Shown: in pieces, positions 11,961 through 23,349 of the stretch | How positions within the stretch are numbered: the first letter of the stretch is position 1 | Layout of the letters: each line of letters begins with the position of its first letter | Source: Durusdinium trenchii | Taxonomy: Eukaryota > Sar > Dinophyceae > Suessiales > Symbiodiniaceae | Assembly: GCA_963970005.1 (NCBI GenBank) | Contig: CAXAMN010023350.1 | Coordinates: 532,805-596,804 of the forward strand | Reading direction: 5' to 3' | Length of the DNA: 64,000 bases | Notes under the pieces: generated by a model | What the model was told of the DNA's origin: nothing | Seen by the model: the letters and a program-made list of their open reading frames with translations, nothing else | The model's database searches: none | Program-made: the position numbers and the translations under genes

Positions 11961-13222
11961 AGGGTCCGAGGGGAGGCCGAGGGGGAAACAGTGTGATACA
12001 TCTAGTACAGCACAGAATGCCTCACGGCAGTGATGCTAGTACAAACAAACACCGCAAAGATATGCAGAGATGTTTGAATGGGCTAAGAAGACAACATAAG
12101 ACATCATAAAAAAATCTACGGTATATAAAACCCAGATCTGTCAAGACAATCACTCCTGTGTTTATGCTATCGTTTGCTTAAACTGCCTATCAACATTGAC
12201 TCAACAAAGTGTCATCCGGTGTGGCTGAAACCTCCGGGTGAAGATGCTTGCGGCCGCCGCGGCCTTCACCAGAGCGACGCCCACGCCCACGAGCCATGGA
12301 GGCTTGAGGCCATCAAACTGTGGGGGCAACTTGCGAGAACTTGAAGCTAATGTTCAAACAAGGACATATAGACAAAGTCTGACAAACTTTGCAGCAGCTC
12401 ACAACTCCAATTATAGATGTTGTATAAGTTGTATATGAGGACGCGAGAGAATATGAAAAATTATTTGGTACGCACATAGAATATGTTCCAAGTACCAAAA
12501 GAATATTTTTGAAGTGTGCAGATAGACTTTTTGCATATAGAATACTTGGGTTGTTAAATTAAACATAGCAAACCATATTAAAGCCAGCAATGCTGGCTTA
12601 AATATATGTGTATATATATATAGCTTCTGTATACACGGTCACTTAAAACCAATCCAACACATAAGGTCAACATGACCAGCTAACTGGTTGATAAGATTTG
12701 AACATGTAATACAAAATAGGAACGCAATGAGTTGCCTAAGACAATATTCTACCTGCAAGGTTTTCATTGTGTTTGCATCATGCGAATGATAGGCAATCAC
12801 TTTCCCCCCAAATCCAGCACTCTGTTCCCCCAATCCCGAATTATCAACCCACAATACATATATATATACTATATATTACTATATTGTCTTAATGAATCTT
12901 AATGAGATGTATAGCGATTGGTCACCAGGAATTCTTAATTAGCACACATTCTATGTGAAAACTGTACTTCATAAATGCTGCTTCAGTCATGCTGATTGTA
13001 CATCGTACATATACAGTATTCTAAGTGTGTAACTGCAACTCCACTTTGCTTGCACTTAGAATATGGACCAAATAGCTTTTTGGATTTGGTTCATATTCTA
13101 TCTGCGTGTCCGGTACTATATGTGAAGCGAGACGCAAGTCAAGCAAGTCAGTCAAGCAGAACTTGCTCAAACCAGTATCGCCCTGCTTTGGGTCACTGTA
13201 CCATTGAACCATCAACCCCTGC
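11961..13222. other. No recognisable gene
   Basis: No protein-like frame of note. AT-rich runs lie at 12601-12622 and 12857-12880. The missing 5' exon of the BUD23-like gene may lie at the left of this stretch. Confidence 0.4.
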
Positions 13223-13676
13223 TCAAGCAGGAAATGTACTGGAATGCACTTGACTCAACCAAGCCACGCTGTTCGGCCGAGGCTTCTCTTGTCGTCGCCG
13301 GCGCTGAAGCAAGTCATCTATAGTGAGGTTTCCTGACAGTGTGCTGCGGGCCTTGAGCCCCATCACATCCACCACTCCCACCTTCCTTGTGCCAGACCAC
13401 CCAACTTGTATTTCCTGGATTGGAATTGACTGAGAGTTCCAGTTCTCCCAGCCAAGCCGTCGTCGATCTTCCACTTTCTGTGCTAATTTTCTGTGTGGAT
13501 CTCGGGACATTCTCTCACGTTGTCGTAATCGTCTCGCTTCTTGACGTTGCCGTTCTTCACCTTTAGACTTTTCTTCACCTGGGTCCCACGACAGGTGCTC
13601 TAGGCGCGCATGCTTTGCAAGATTCTCAAGCTTGGTGGTCATGCTCGCAACTTCCTCCGGCAAGCTGGTGTGAAAA
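13223..13676 (-). CDS. Hypothetical basic, coiled-coil-like protein segment (exon)
   Basis: A minus-strand open frame read downstream of a good candidate 3' splice site (TTTTTCACACCAG, ending at about 13674). It begins LPEEVASMTTKLENL and continues into a highly charged Arg/Glu-rich segment (EERQRQEARRLRQRERMSRD) that could form a helix or coiled coil. It then reads LGWENWNSQSIPIQEIQVGW and ends shortly after DDLLQRRRRQEKPRP. No domain is recognised. A good donor (GTAAGTATG) lies just upstream at about 13717, so this and the frame at 13723-14217 may be adjacent exons of one gene. The stop codons around that donor make the exact join unclear. Confidence 0.4.
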
Positions 13677-13722
13677 AGCATGAAACGGCCAAAAAGAAAA
13701 AACAACATCATACTTACAAGGC

Positions 13723-14217
13723 TTAAACACTTGGCACATCCAGTTTCTGCGATAGAACATGCAAGACATTAAATGAGAAGCAAGTGGCCTGGTCAAATTG
13801 CTCCTTCAGCCCGCCGCTCTCAAAGTCTGCAAACTCCGGAAAGCTGGGGCTGCTATTTGATTTGAGCATGTCAACCTCTGTTTGATTCGACCAGGTTGAT
13901 CCAAAGAAGCGCTCAAGCTCAGCAGCACGGCTTTGGGCACGATGATTCTCTGACTGAACGCCGGCCGCTGGAGTTCTCAGCTTCTCCGCGAAGAAAGCTC
14001 TGCTGGCTCTGCTCCCCAAAACGCCCTGGGAGCGAACCCGCTGCAAACTGCCTGCATCTGACAGCAAGGGTGAACAAGGCCGCAGCGCCAGTCGGGCAAA
14101 GCTCACTCGGCTTGGCCATGGCTCAGTCATTGTCAAGCCCTCATAGTCTGGCAACTCAGCACAGAATGAGGTGCAAACATGTGCACACCTTGCGCCGTCC
14201 ATTGGGGCCTTGGACAC
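13723..14217 (-). CDS. Hypothetical protein segment (possible upstream exon of the same gene)
   Basis: A 164-codon minus-strand frame, of unremarkable mixed composition with an Arg/Ser-rich middle and an acidic C-terminal third (PEFADFESGGLKEQFDQ). No known domain is seen. It sits immediately 5' of the candidate intron at about 13674-13717. The proposal that it is exonic rests on its length, its position and the neighbouring splice-like signals, not on homology. Confidence 0.3.
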   Translation of the reverse strand: MSKAPMDGARCAHVCTSFCAELPDYEGLTMTEPWPSRVSFARLALRPCSPLLSDAGSLQRVRSQGVLGSRASRAFFAEKLRTPAAGVQSENHRAQSRAAELERFFGSTWSNQTEVDMLKSNSSPSFPEFADFESGGLKEQFDQATCFSFNVLHVLSQKLDVPSV

Positions 14218-16170
14218 ATCTGTTTGACCTGCTTGGGGTTTAGACAGAATTCAGGTCACTAGGGCTATGGTCAGTTGCTTGCCCTTGATCAAGCTTGAAG
14301 AAACGCACGGCGTTCGTGTCTTCCTACACTGCAAAGTTGCCGGGCAATTTATGAGTGCAGCCCTGCTATCTTTTTTCATGGCAGTGGGCATGTTGTTTTT
14401 TGGCATGAAGCAAACGGCAACTCAGATCGGGCAGCACCACAAACACGTGTGGGCGGCTGCATGTCTGAGCACCTCCACCACATGTCCATCCAGCTTGCGC
14501 AAAGCTGTGGGAAACGGCTTCCAGGTGTTGCAAATGAAGATTAGTCGTCACCGGCTTTGGGAACGAATTAGCTGTGCAGGCCGTAGCTGTACAAGGCTGT
14601 CACAGGGAGATCTGACTAGGATCAAATGTATATCTGTTCTGTGCATTCATTGATTCATGCGTCAAGGCATTCAGAAGAACCTGAAAATCACCAGTGCAAT
14701 GCTGGACTAAGCATATGGAAAAACACCTGGAAACGTATCTTTTCTGCAACATGTGTTGCCACAGCTTTTTCCATTCAAGGTGCTGTCACAGCTGTTCAGC
14801 TCCTCCGAGCTGACACTCCGCGATGACCCCTTCACATTCCTAGGCGTTTCTTGGCGCCACCGAGAAGGCAAATCCCTTCTCGGTCTGGTGAACTAGCAGG
14901 GCTGACGGTGCATCTGAGCTGCGACAAATCAAAAGCATCATGAGGATCCGTGTGAACATATCCATCGAGTTCATGGTGTGCTCTTGGCGTTCCTAGCATC
15001 AAACTACAGCAACTGTACTACTAGAGAGCCTCGCCAATCAGTCACAAGGGCCATGCCTGGGAAGCAGTACTCATCCAAGCTGGTTGACATATCAAAGCCA
15101 GCTTGGGCATGCCTGGTCAGCAAATCAGGTGATCCTGTGATATCTCTTTCAAGTCTGGACGGAGAACATGTGCAAAACTCAAGACGGCACCGAACGCACC
15201 AAGAATCGAGAATCTAGACCTGTAAATTGGGCCTGGTCGTCATTGCCTGCTGCATTTCTAAGTGCGCATGCTGGGCAGCAATCTGCTCCGAAGGACTCGC
15301 CGTCCGTCCTTGAAAGAGAACAATCTAGCACCAAGATGTCATGCAAAAAGTGCCAAGCTGCAGGCTGGAGCAATGAGGTGAAGCAAAGTGGACTGGAATG
15401 TACGACAACATATCATATAGCCGTCAACATTCAATGTTCCAACATTTCGAATCAAAAGTCGCCAGGTTAGCAGCTCAAGGGCAAACGAAACTCATCCAGC
15501 TGGACAAGTGGCGGAAGCTCCCCACTGGCACATCTTCAGTGGCAGAACCATAGTGAACCTCCTCAATCAGCTCTTGAGTGCCCTCTCCGGGCTGCCATCC
15601 TTGACAGCTGCTTTGTGATGGAGAATTTGTGTTTTTTTTGTGTGTGTGTGTCAACTCCTGTCCCACTGCGGTGTGCTGTGTGATCCCTTCGGGGCGCGTT
15701 GAGCATAGACCCTCAAGGGGAATTCCCCACCGGATGTTCAGAGCTGCTTGATCCTTACAAACCAGTCGTCCTTTTTTGAGATTGCTGATTGATTGCCGCA
15801 GGGCTGCTGAAAGCTTTCAAAGAATGTCATGACATGCGGCGAATGGCTAATGTAATCACATGACATGCGGCTAAATATTCAGTGCTGTCTTGCTGTCCTT
15901 CCTTCGGCTTCTCTTCGCTTTCTAAGTCTTTCTTCCTTTCTAGAGGGTTTTTAGGTGTAACTGATGGTTTTTTGTTTAGTCAAGGGAGCGCCGGCTCGGG
16001 CCCGAGCCGGCCACCCCCACCCCACCCCACACACACACACACCCCTGCACCCCCTTTCTTTCCTTGCCTTTTTCGTTTGTTTGGTCTTTCCTTCAGGCTT
16101 GTTAGGTTGACTTTTACGCTCGTTTAATCAATGCAGAAAAGGAGGACGCGGGCATTATGTGTGGCCACAG
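14218..16170. other. Unassigned DNA with a short hairpin and pyrimidine/CA tracts
   Basis: No gene is recognised. A perfect 10-bp stem (14859-14868 ACCGAGAAGG with 14875-14884 CCTTCTCGGT, 6-nt loop) is present. T8 and (GT)n runs lie at 15631-15651, the stretch 15885-15950 is pyrimidine-rich, and a C-rich/(CA)n tract lies at 16010-16053. None of these has an obvious role. Confidence 0.45.
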
Positions 16171-16240
16171 ACCTGCCACCGCCGGTCTTCAACAGACCTG
16201 CCACTGCCACTGTGGCCAATGAAGACCGGCGGTGGCAGGT
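16171..16240. repeat. Perfect 20-bp inverted repeat (foldback)
   Basis: Arms 16171-16190 (ACCTGCCACCGCCGGTCTTC) and 16221-16240 are exact reverse complements, separated by 30 nt that themselves contain another ACCTGCCACTGCCAC. The transcript of either strand could form a stable GC-rich stem-loop. No neighbouring gene explains it. Confidence 0.85.
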
Positions 16241-16313
16241 GTGTAAACGTACCTGCAGCAGTGGCCCTGGACGGCAAGCCCCTTCAGTGGGGACCGTAGC
16301 TGGGCACTGCAGT

Positions 16314-16420
16314 GACAGTCCCTGGGCGTCTGCGCAGCTGGGATGTCACCTTGAACGCATTGAGGACAGTCCATGGGCGCCGGCGTGCACAGCTTGGATG
16401 TCCAACTGTTCAATCTTCCT
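16314..16420. repeat. Degenerate two-copy direct repeat
   Basis: GACAGTCCCTGGGCG...CAGCTGGGATGTCACC is followed by GACAGTCCATGGGCG...CAGCTTGGATGTCC, two diverged copies of a unit of about 53 bp. Non-coding. Confidence 0.5.
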
Positions 16421-17870
16421 TCTGGTTGAACTGTTGACTACGCTGTTACCCTCATTCTTTAAAGGGCTAATGCGGTAAAGGGCTACTGTAATGCGTTTGT
16501 TGCAAACAAACCAAGTGAGCTGACCCTTCACCTTGCTGTTTCCTGCGAGTCAAGGTCTACTGTAATCAGTAACTAGCTCTCGGGATGTCCAAACTGATAC
16601 AGCTCTTGCGAGCATTGAACTGAGTGTGTATGTGCGTGCGACAGAGCGGGTAGCTCCACGCTTTCCTGCCCTCGCTCGCATAGTTTGATGCTCAGGGTTG
16701 CGCCCATGGTCGTCCAGTGAGGGTCTGGTGGGGAAAGCGGCTTTTCGGCATGTGGGAACGTGTCCAAAGATGCCCGAAGGCATTTGCGATTCGAGCAAGT
16801 GCGTGCACACGTGTGTGTGTGTGCGTGCCCCTTGTAGTCACAGGGATTCGTTTGAATTGTTTAGCAGGGGGGCAATGAACACTTTGGAAGGCAATTGCCC
16901 AACGAAGACCCTTCCATCGTGTTGTGATATTCCTGAGGGACGCCTCGGGAACGTACCTGCAACAATTTTTAAAGTTTGCGGCAGTCACGCACGGAACGCC
17001 GTCACTTCGACCTGATCGCCGACCTCGACCTTGTGCTTTGGGCCTCCTTTCCTTTTAAGACCTCCAGGATTCGATGGCTTTCTACTGGTACTCTTAGGAA
17101 ATGGAACCCTAGGCCGGCGTGTGGCACCGCTTTCAGTTCCGTATGCATATCCATAAGTGTGTTTGGCCTCGCGCCAACTCGGGATGAGCCCGCAGAGTGC
17201 CTCCGTAGACCCGTCGAACGGGGGTTTGTCGTTACCTCCCCTGCCCGGAGATGTAAGTGCCCAGAGCGGGCGTAGGTGGCCTAGGCCGAGAGAATTCAGA
17301 TTATTGTCTCATCTTTGGCATTCCAAGCTGGCTCATGCCTTTACGTGACCGCAGCGGTCAAAGCAGCCAGCCATATTGGCACGGCGTACGTGGCCGCAGT
17401 GGCCGAAGTTTGTTCAAGGTTCATTGGAACCTGTCTCAACCTCAGGTGCACACACAGCGCTCACACTCAAACGAGGCAGGTCCCTAGGTGCTTCTAATGA
17501 GGTTTGGTTTCATCGGTTCTCGTCCCCTCCAGTTGGTTCCCCTTTCACCCCTTCCCCTTCACATACTTTTGTTTCCTCTTTTCTTTCATGTCCTCCTGTC
17601 TTCATGTCTGTTCATCTCATCCTTTTCTTCGTCTGCGTGCACATTGGTCCCGGCCTTAGTGTGTACGTGCACCTCTACATACCTTTAAACACAGGTTTTA
17701 GGTCGCCCAGGTCTTTACAATGAGGTGGGCTTCATCGGGTGTCCCTGTGCACTTGGTTCCCCTTTCATTTCAACCACACGCACCTTTGCCCCGTCTCGTC
17801 CTCCTGTCATGTCTTCATTCTTTTGTCTTGTGCGCGCGCACGTGCACATTGGCCCTCACCTTAGCTTTAC

Positions 17871-17888
17871 GCCTCCCCTCGGGGAGGC
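17871..17888. repeat. Palindromic hairpin before (TG)n, copy 1
   Basis: GCCTCCCCTCGGGGAGGC is a perfect inverted repeat followed at once by (GT)n. The same 18-bp sequence and (TG)n occur at 21817-21834 and 23332-23349, each marking the same junction in the array. Confidence 0.9.
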
Positions 17889-19182
17889 GTGTGTGTGTGT
17901 GTGCCCCTTGTAGTCACAGGGATTCGTTTGAATTGTTTTTGTGCTTAGCAGGGGGGCAATGAACACTTTGGAAGGCATTGCCCAACGAAGACCCTTCCAT
18001 CGTTATTCCTGAGGGACGCCTCGGGAACGTACCTGCAACAATTTTTCAAGTTTGCGGCAGTCACGCACGGAACGCCGTCACTTCGACCTGATCGCCGACC
18101 TCGACCTTGTGCTTTGGGCCTCCTTTCCTTTTAAGACCTCCAGGATTCGATGGCTTCCTACTGGTACTCTTAGGAAATGGAACCCTAGGCCGGCGTGTGG
18201 CGCCGCTTTCAGTTCCGTACGCATATCCATAAGTGTGTGCCCCTTGTAGTCACAGGGATTTTGAATCGTAATTCGTTTTGTTTTAAGCAGGGGGGCGCAG
18301 CAGATGCAAGGGACTGCGCCTAACAAAGCTACCTTGCATCTGGGAAGCAGAGCCTGATCAGCTCTGTGTAATTGCTTGATTTTTAACACTTGCCGAGAAG
18401 TGTCGTCAAGTGCTAGTGTGTTCTGCAGATGTGCACGTACCGCCGTCATCTTGTCGCTCCGACTTCGTCGCTTTGTTGCTTGCGCTTTGGGCCACCCTTC
18501 CTTTTGAAGACCTCCAGGATCCGTGGTTCTTACTTGTACCCTTAGGAAATGGCGTGTGGCACCGCTGTCAGTCAGTACGCATATCCATAAGTGTGTCTCT
18601 CCCAGTGAGAGTCTGGGATGAGCCCGTAGAGTGCCTCCCGTGGACCCGTCGAACGGGTGTCTGTCCATGTTCCCCGGCTTTGGGGACGGGCGGACAGCAG
18701 GTGGCCTAGGCCGAAAGAACTCAGATTTTTGTCTCATCTTTGGCATTCCAAGCTGGCTCATGCCTTTACGTGACCGCAGCGGTCAAAGCAGCCAGCCATT
18801 TTCTTAGTATTGCTCTTTGGAATTTTAGAATTTTTTTTGCTTTTTCAATTGGGGTTGAAGTTTGTCTGTTTGAAGGTTTTGCTACCACCTCAAAAGTTAT
18901 TTACACTTCTCGATTTGTAGGGTCGCGTCTGACTGTGTAAATCATGACTAGGTTCAGCTCTAGCTAGGACAGTCCCTTCTTAGCAGGTAAACTTGTAGTC
19001 ATGTCAACCTTAACTTTTCACCTTCATTGACGCTCCTAGAATATTGTCTCGATTTTTCAATACTGTTTTCTCGAGGAAGGGAAGAAAAGATATTTGGGCC
19101 TTGGAAAATTTTATTTCCAAATCTTGACGCCGCCATGTGGCTCTAAATGGGTTTGCCTTCCCAAGTGGGGGTTGCTGAGTAC

Positions 19183-20668
19183 TTTGGCTGCTTCGGTGAG
19201 GTGCTTTTCTGCAGAGGTCATTGGCTGCTTCGGCCAAATCCTTTGCCATGAGCAATGTGGAGGCGAAGGCCACATTGAAATTGGCGCGGTTGGCAGGAGT
19301 TTCTGCTGAACCCTGAAGATTCTCAAGCTGGCTGCTGCAAATGGCCCAAAGCTGGCCCTTTCTATGGCAATGGCTCCCCCTGGTCCTGATCCAGAAATGT
19401 TGAAGTCCTTTTGTCGCTTTACTGCAGATACCCGCCGTTTGCTGATCCTCCACTTTGGGGAGGACGATGCCCTGGACGAAGCTGAGTGCTTGAGGAACGC
19501 GCTACTGTGGGCATGGCAGCATTTACCTGATTCAGCAACAGCCCTGCTAGACGGAAGTTTGGTTCATGTGCTGGATGTTTGCACCACAATCAAATATACT
19601 TGTCCGCATCAATACCCTACGCTTCGCGTCGTCACAGGCCTGCCTCCGCGTGGGCCGAGCTATTTGAGAGACCCGTTGACTCAATTCACTAAGAATGATT
19701 TCAAGGCAGCTTTGGCGTGTGTCCGAGTGCTTGAAGACATGCCAGGTTCTTTTTTGACACTGTCTTGGAGTGGAGTGAGCAAATGGTTCCCTAACTTTGC
19801 TCTTGAAGTCCTTGCCGAGGACGCGCAGTAAGCCAAGGCTGACTGGGAGCTTCGGCCAGCTGCCAAGGAGAGACCAGGAGCCTGTCATTGGCTGCTTCGG
19901 CTAAGACAGGAAGTTTGGGAAAGGGAAAAAATGGCGCGCCAGGCTTGTAAGGAGAGGTCTTTTAGCCTGCTCCAACCGAGCCTCGGGAACGTTCTTGAAC
20001 CTCCTAAGGAGCAGGAAAAAAGCAGACTGCTAGAAAAAATTCCATTCATGTTTTCTAATTCTAGGACAGTCTGCTTTTATCCTGCTCCAACCGAGCCTCG
20101 GGAACGTTCTTGAAGCTTGTAAGGAGTAGTCTGATAGTCACCTCTGTAGGAGGCTCAGATACACGATTCTCGTCCGACGCAGCTTTTTGCTCAAGGAAAG
20201 ATAAAATAAGTGGGCCTCTGGCTGATTCGGCCAGGGCCCACAGAATGTCGTCCTCTAAGTGCAAGAAGGACAATTTTTCAGGCTGGGGGCATATTGCGGT
20301 TGGTGAGCAAGTGACTGCTGCAGCCAAAGCCGAACCCAAATCCAAGGCCAAGGGTCAACCAAATAAGCCAAAGCCGAAACCGAAGCCAGAAAAGCCACCT
20401 AAGAAGCCTGAGCCTAGGGCCAAGCCGAAGCCTGCAGTAGGCGGCGATGATGAGCCACCCACAAAAAACAAACAAAAAAGACAGAAGCAACCGGAGCCTC
20501 AGCTGGGGAGGTCGATGATGACGACCAGGAAGTGGAGATGGAAGAGGGTGAGGAAAACGTCGAGGTTTGGAACCCGCTGGCGTGATCTTTGGCTGCGTCG
20601 GCCAAGATACATGCACTCTGGCATGGGCGCAAAGCTTTTTGTTGCATCTCTGGCTGCATCGGCCAGGA
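19183..20668 (+). repeat. Dispersed TTGGCTGCTTCGGCCAA-type short palindromic motif
   Basis: A near-palindromic word, TTGGCTGCNTCGGCCAA, recurs at about 19183, 19221, 19888, 20217, 20588 and 20649, with a partial copy at 19843. It forms a short stem (TTGGC/GCCAA or CTGGC/GCCAG). Compensating-looking changes occur, with CTCTGG paired with CCAGG in two copies. All copies lie within 1.5 kb around two candidate reading frames, which suggests introner-like or intron-end sequences. That reading is inference. Confidence 0.5.
19364..19831 (+). CDS. Hypothetical protein (possible exon)
   Basis: A 155-codon plus-strand frame beginning MAMAPPGPDPEMLKSF. The composition is protein-like and balanced, with segments such as RRLLILHFGEDDALDEAE and FKAALACVRVLEDMPGS. 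No domain is recognised. The frame ends EVLAEDAQ just before TAAGCC. The same interval is open on the minus strand in part (19010-19453), so the strand is not certain. The short TTGGCTGCTTCGGCCAA motifs flank it on both sides. Confidence 0.35.
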   Translation: MAMAPPGPDPEMLKSFCRFTADTRRLLILHFGEDDALDEAECLRNALLWAWQHLPDSATALLDGSLVHVLDVCTTIKYTCPHQYPTLRVVTGLPPRGPSYLRDPLTQFTKNDFKAALACVRVLEDMPGSFLTLSWSGVSKWFPNFALEVLAEDAQ

Positions 20669-20760
20669 TGCATGCAGTGAGCTCGCGCAGAATGAAAAAA
20701 GAGCGCGATCAAGACTTCTTCAATTTTGGGTGTCTGGCTTTCTTTACATTGGTGCATTGA
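20110..20760 (+). CDS. Hypothetical Lys/Pro-rich protein segment
   Basis: A 216-codon plus-strand frame whose middle (about residues 75-115) is a Lys-Pro repeat (KPKPKPKPEKPPKKPEPRAKP), followed by a basic segment RKWRWKRVRKTSR. Low complexity makes coding uncertain. The frame also runs through three copies of the TTGGCTGC-type motif, so parts may be intronic. A direct repeat, CTGCTCCAACCGAGCCTCGG, occurs at 19969 and 20082, just upstream. No function is suggested. Confidence 0.3.
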   Translation: MKLVRSSLIVTSVGGSDTRFSSDAAFCSRKDKISGPLADSARAHRMSSSKCKKDNFSGWGHIAVGEQVTAAAKAEPKSKAKGQPNKPKPKPKPEKPPKKPEPRAKPKPAVGGDDEPPTKNKQKRQKQPEPQLGRSMMTTRKWRWKRVRKTSRFGTRWRDLWLRRPRYMHSGMGAKLFVASLAASARMHAVSSRRMKKERDQDFFNFGCLAFFTLVH

Positions 20761-21816
20761 ATGCTTTAAATGTTTCAGGCTTCCGGAAAAAGACCCTGTA
20801 AAAACATTACATTTTAACTTCTAAGTTTTCTAACTAACGGGAAGCTTGGGAGTCTGGCTTGCACTGCGCACCATATTTTCTCTTGAATTGAATTGAAGAT
20901 TGCTCCAGCCAGCGGCTCCAAACCAAGCATGGGAACCTCCAACCAGGCTGATTATTGCAGCCTTCCTGTTCTACACAAACTTTGGAAAACGTGTTCTCGA
21001 GTGGGGGTTGCCTGTTTGTCGAGCGGGTGCTGCAAAATTATTCTTTGGACACAGGAAATTAAATTTCCCCTGTTGCCCTTCAATTGTCACATTCTCACAA
21101 AGTCCCGTCAAATGCCTTGAAGTTGGCTGGCGTTGTATGCCTCGCTTTGCACAATGACTTTGCCACAGCTGTTTTCTTAGACCCTTGAGTAGGAAGCTTA
21201 TAAGTTATTTTGAATTCTCGATTTTGCACCTAGAATGGTATCACTCAAGGAAGATGGCACCAACCCTTCCACAGAGCAAAAAAAAATTCCAAAATTCCAA
21301 AGAGCAATACTAAGTTTTGACAAGGCACAAGGTGACCGTAGCGGTCAAAGCAAGTTTAAGGTTCATTGGAACCTGTCCCACTCTCAGGTGCACACACACA
21401 GCGCTTACATTCAAACGAGGCAGGTCCCTAGGTGCTTCTAATGAGGTTTGGTTTCATCGGTTCTCGTCCCCTCCATTTGGTTCCCCTTTCATCCCTTCCC
21501 CTTCACACACTTTTGTTTCCTCTTTTCTTTCATGTCCTCCTGTCTTCATGTCTGATCATCTCATCCTTTTCTTCGTTTGCGCGCACATTGGTCCCGGCCT
21601 TAGTGTGTACGTGCACTTCTGCATACATTTTAACACATGTTTCAGGCCGCCCAGGTTTTTACAATGAGGTGGGCTTCATCGGGTGTCCCTGTGCACTTGG
21701 TCCCCCTTTCATTTCAACCACAGGCATTTTTGTCCCGTTTCGTCCTCCTGCCATGTCCTCATTCTTTTGTCTCTTCTGCGCGCACACGTGCACATTTGCC
21801 CTTACCTTAGCTTTAC

Positions 21817-21834
21817 GCCTCCCCTCGGGGAGGC
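21817..21834. repeat. Palindromic hairpin before (TG)n, copy 2
   Basis: An identical 18-bp palindrome at the boundary between the pyrimidine-rich unit and the following array unit. Confidence 0.9.
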
Positions 21835-22861
21835 GTGTGTGTGTGTGCCCCTTGTAGTCACAGGGATTCTTTTGAATTGTAATTCGTTTTGTTTTTAAGC
21901 AGGGGGGCGCAGCAGATGCAAGGGACTGCGCCTAACAAAGCTGCATCTGGGAAGCAGAGCCTGATCAGCTCTGTGTACCTGCTTGATTTTTAACACTTGC
22001 CGAGAAGTGTCGTCAAGTGCTAGTGTGTTCTGCAGATGTGCACGTACCGCCGTCATCTTCTCGCTCCGACTTCGTCGCTTTGTTGCTTGCGCTTTGGGCC
22101 ACCCTTCCTTTTGAAGACCTCCAGGATCCATGGTTCTTACTTGTACCCTTAGGAAATGGTACCCTAGGCCGGCGTGTGGCACCGCTGTCAGTCAGTACGC
22201 ATATCCATAAGTGTGTGTGTGTAACCCTTGGAATCATAGGGATCCTTTCGGATTGTTTTAGCTTCACAGTTGTTTTCCTTGTGCAGCAGGGGGACTGGAG
22301 CCGATTTGCCTATCCAGTCCAACGAAGCTATGGCATTTCGGCAGATGTGTGGTCTGATCAACCACTTGTACCTGCACAATTTTTAAACCTTTGGTAAAGG
22401 GCTAATGCACTCGGCAGACATGAACGAACGTCGTCAGCCTGCTCGATCCGCTCTCGTCGATGGGTTTCTTCCGCTTTGGGCCTTCTTTCCTCTTAAAGTC
22501 CTCCAGGTTCCCGTGGTTCGTACTTGTTCCCTTAGGAATTGGAACCCTAGGCCGGCGTGTGGCACCGCTTTCAGTTCAGTACACCCTATCCTAAGTGTGT
22601 TTGGCCTCGTGCCAACCCGGGATGAGCCCGCAGAGTGCCTCCCGTGGACCCGTCGAACGGGTGTACGTCGAACGTATCCACTGCCCGGATACAGAGCAGC
22701 TCGCAGCGAGTGTAGGTGGCCTAGGCCGTACGTACGATGATTTTGTCCCATCTTTGGAATTCTAAGCTGGCTCATGCCTTTACGTGACCGTAGCGGTCAA
22801 AGATGGCAGCCCCTGGGCACGCCGTACGTGGTCGCAGCGACCGAAGTTTGCTCAAGGTTCG

Positions 22862-23245
22862 TTGGAACCTGTCGCGAGCTTAGTCCCTTCTCCCCCTTCC
22901 CTTCCCCCTTTCTTTCTTTGCTTCCTGGGGTTTTCCTGAATGCAACACTCAGGATCACCCCTCTCTTTCTTTGGTGTGTCCCTGGACGCTTGTTCGTAGC
23001 TGGGAACACCTGCCTTTCCTTTTTCTCTCATCTCCCTTTCTCTCCCTCTCTCTTTCTTTCCTTCTCTCTCTCCTTCCTCCCTCCTTGGGTGTCCCTGGAT
23101 GCTTTTGTCATAGCTGGGAACCTTCTCCTCTCTTCCTTTGGTGTGTCCTTGGACGCACGCGTCGTAGCTGGGAACACCTTCCTTTCTTTTCTCTTCTTTT
23201 TCTCGTCTCTCCCTACCCCTCCCTCTTGTCGGCACCTTAGCTGGC
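22862..23245. repeat. Pyrimidine-rich tract with degenerate 70-100-bp repeats
   Basis: Mostly C and T on the plus strand. The phrase TTTGGTGTGTCCCTGGACGC...GTAGCTGGGAACACC recurs three to four times with variation. It gives long but meaningless frames on both strands. Confidence 0.7.
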
Positions 23246-23331
23246 CTTCCTACTAGGTGTTAGGTGTTTCTTTGACGCTACTAGAGGTTCCTGGCCTTAC
23301 CACTACTTGGGGGCGAAGTACACGTCATCTT

Positions 23332-23349
23332 GCCTCCCCTCGGGGAGGC
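23332..23349. repeat. Palindromic hairpin before (TG)n, copy 3
   Basis: An identical 18-bp palindrome. Here it is preceded by unrelated sequence (with a GACGCTACTAG word at 23275) rather than the pyrimidine-rich unit, so the conserved mobile or recombining boundary is the palindrome itself. Confidence 0.9.
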
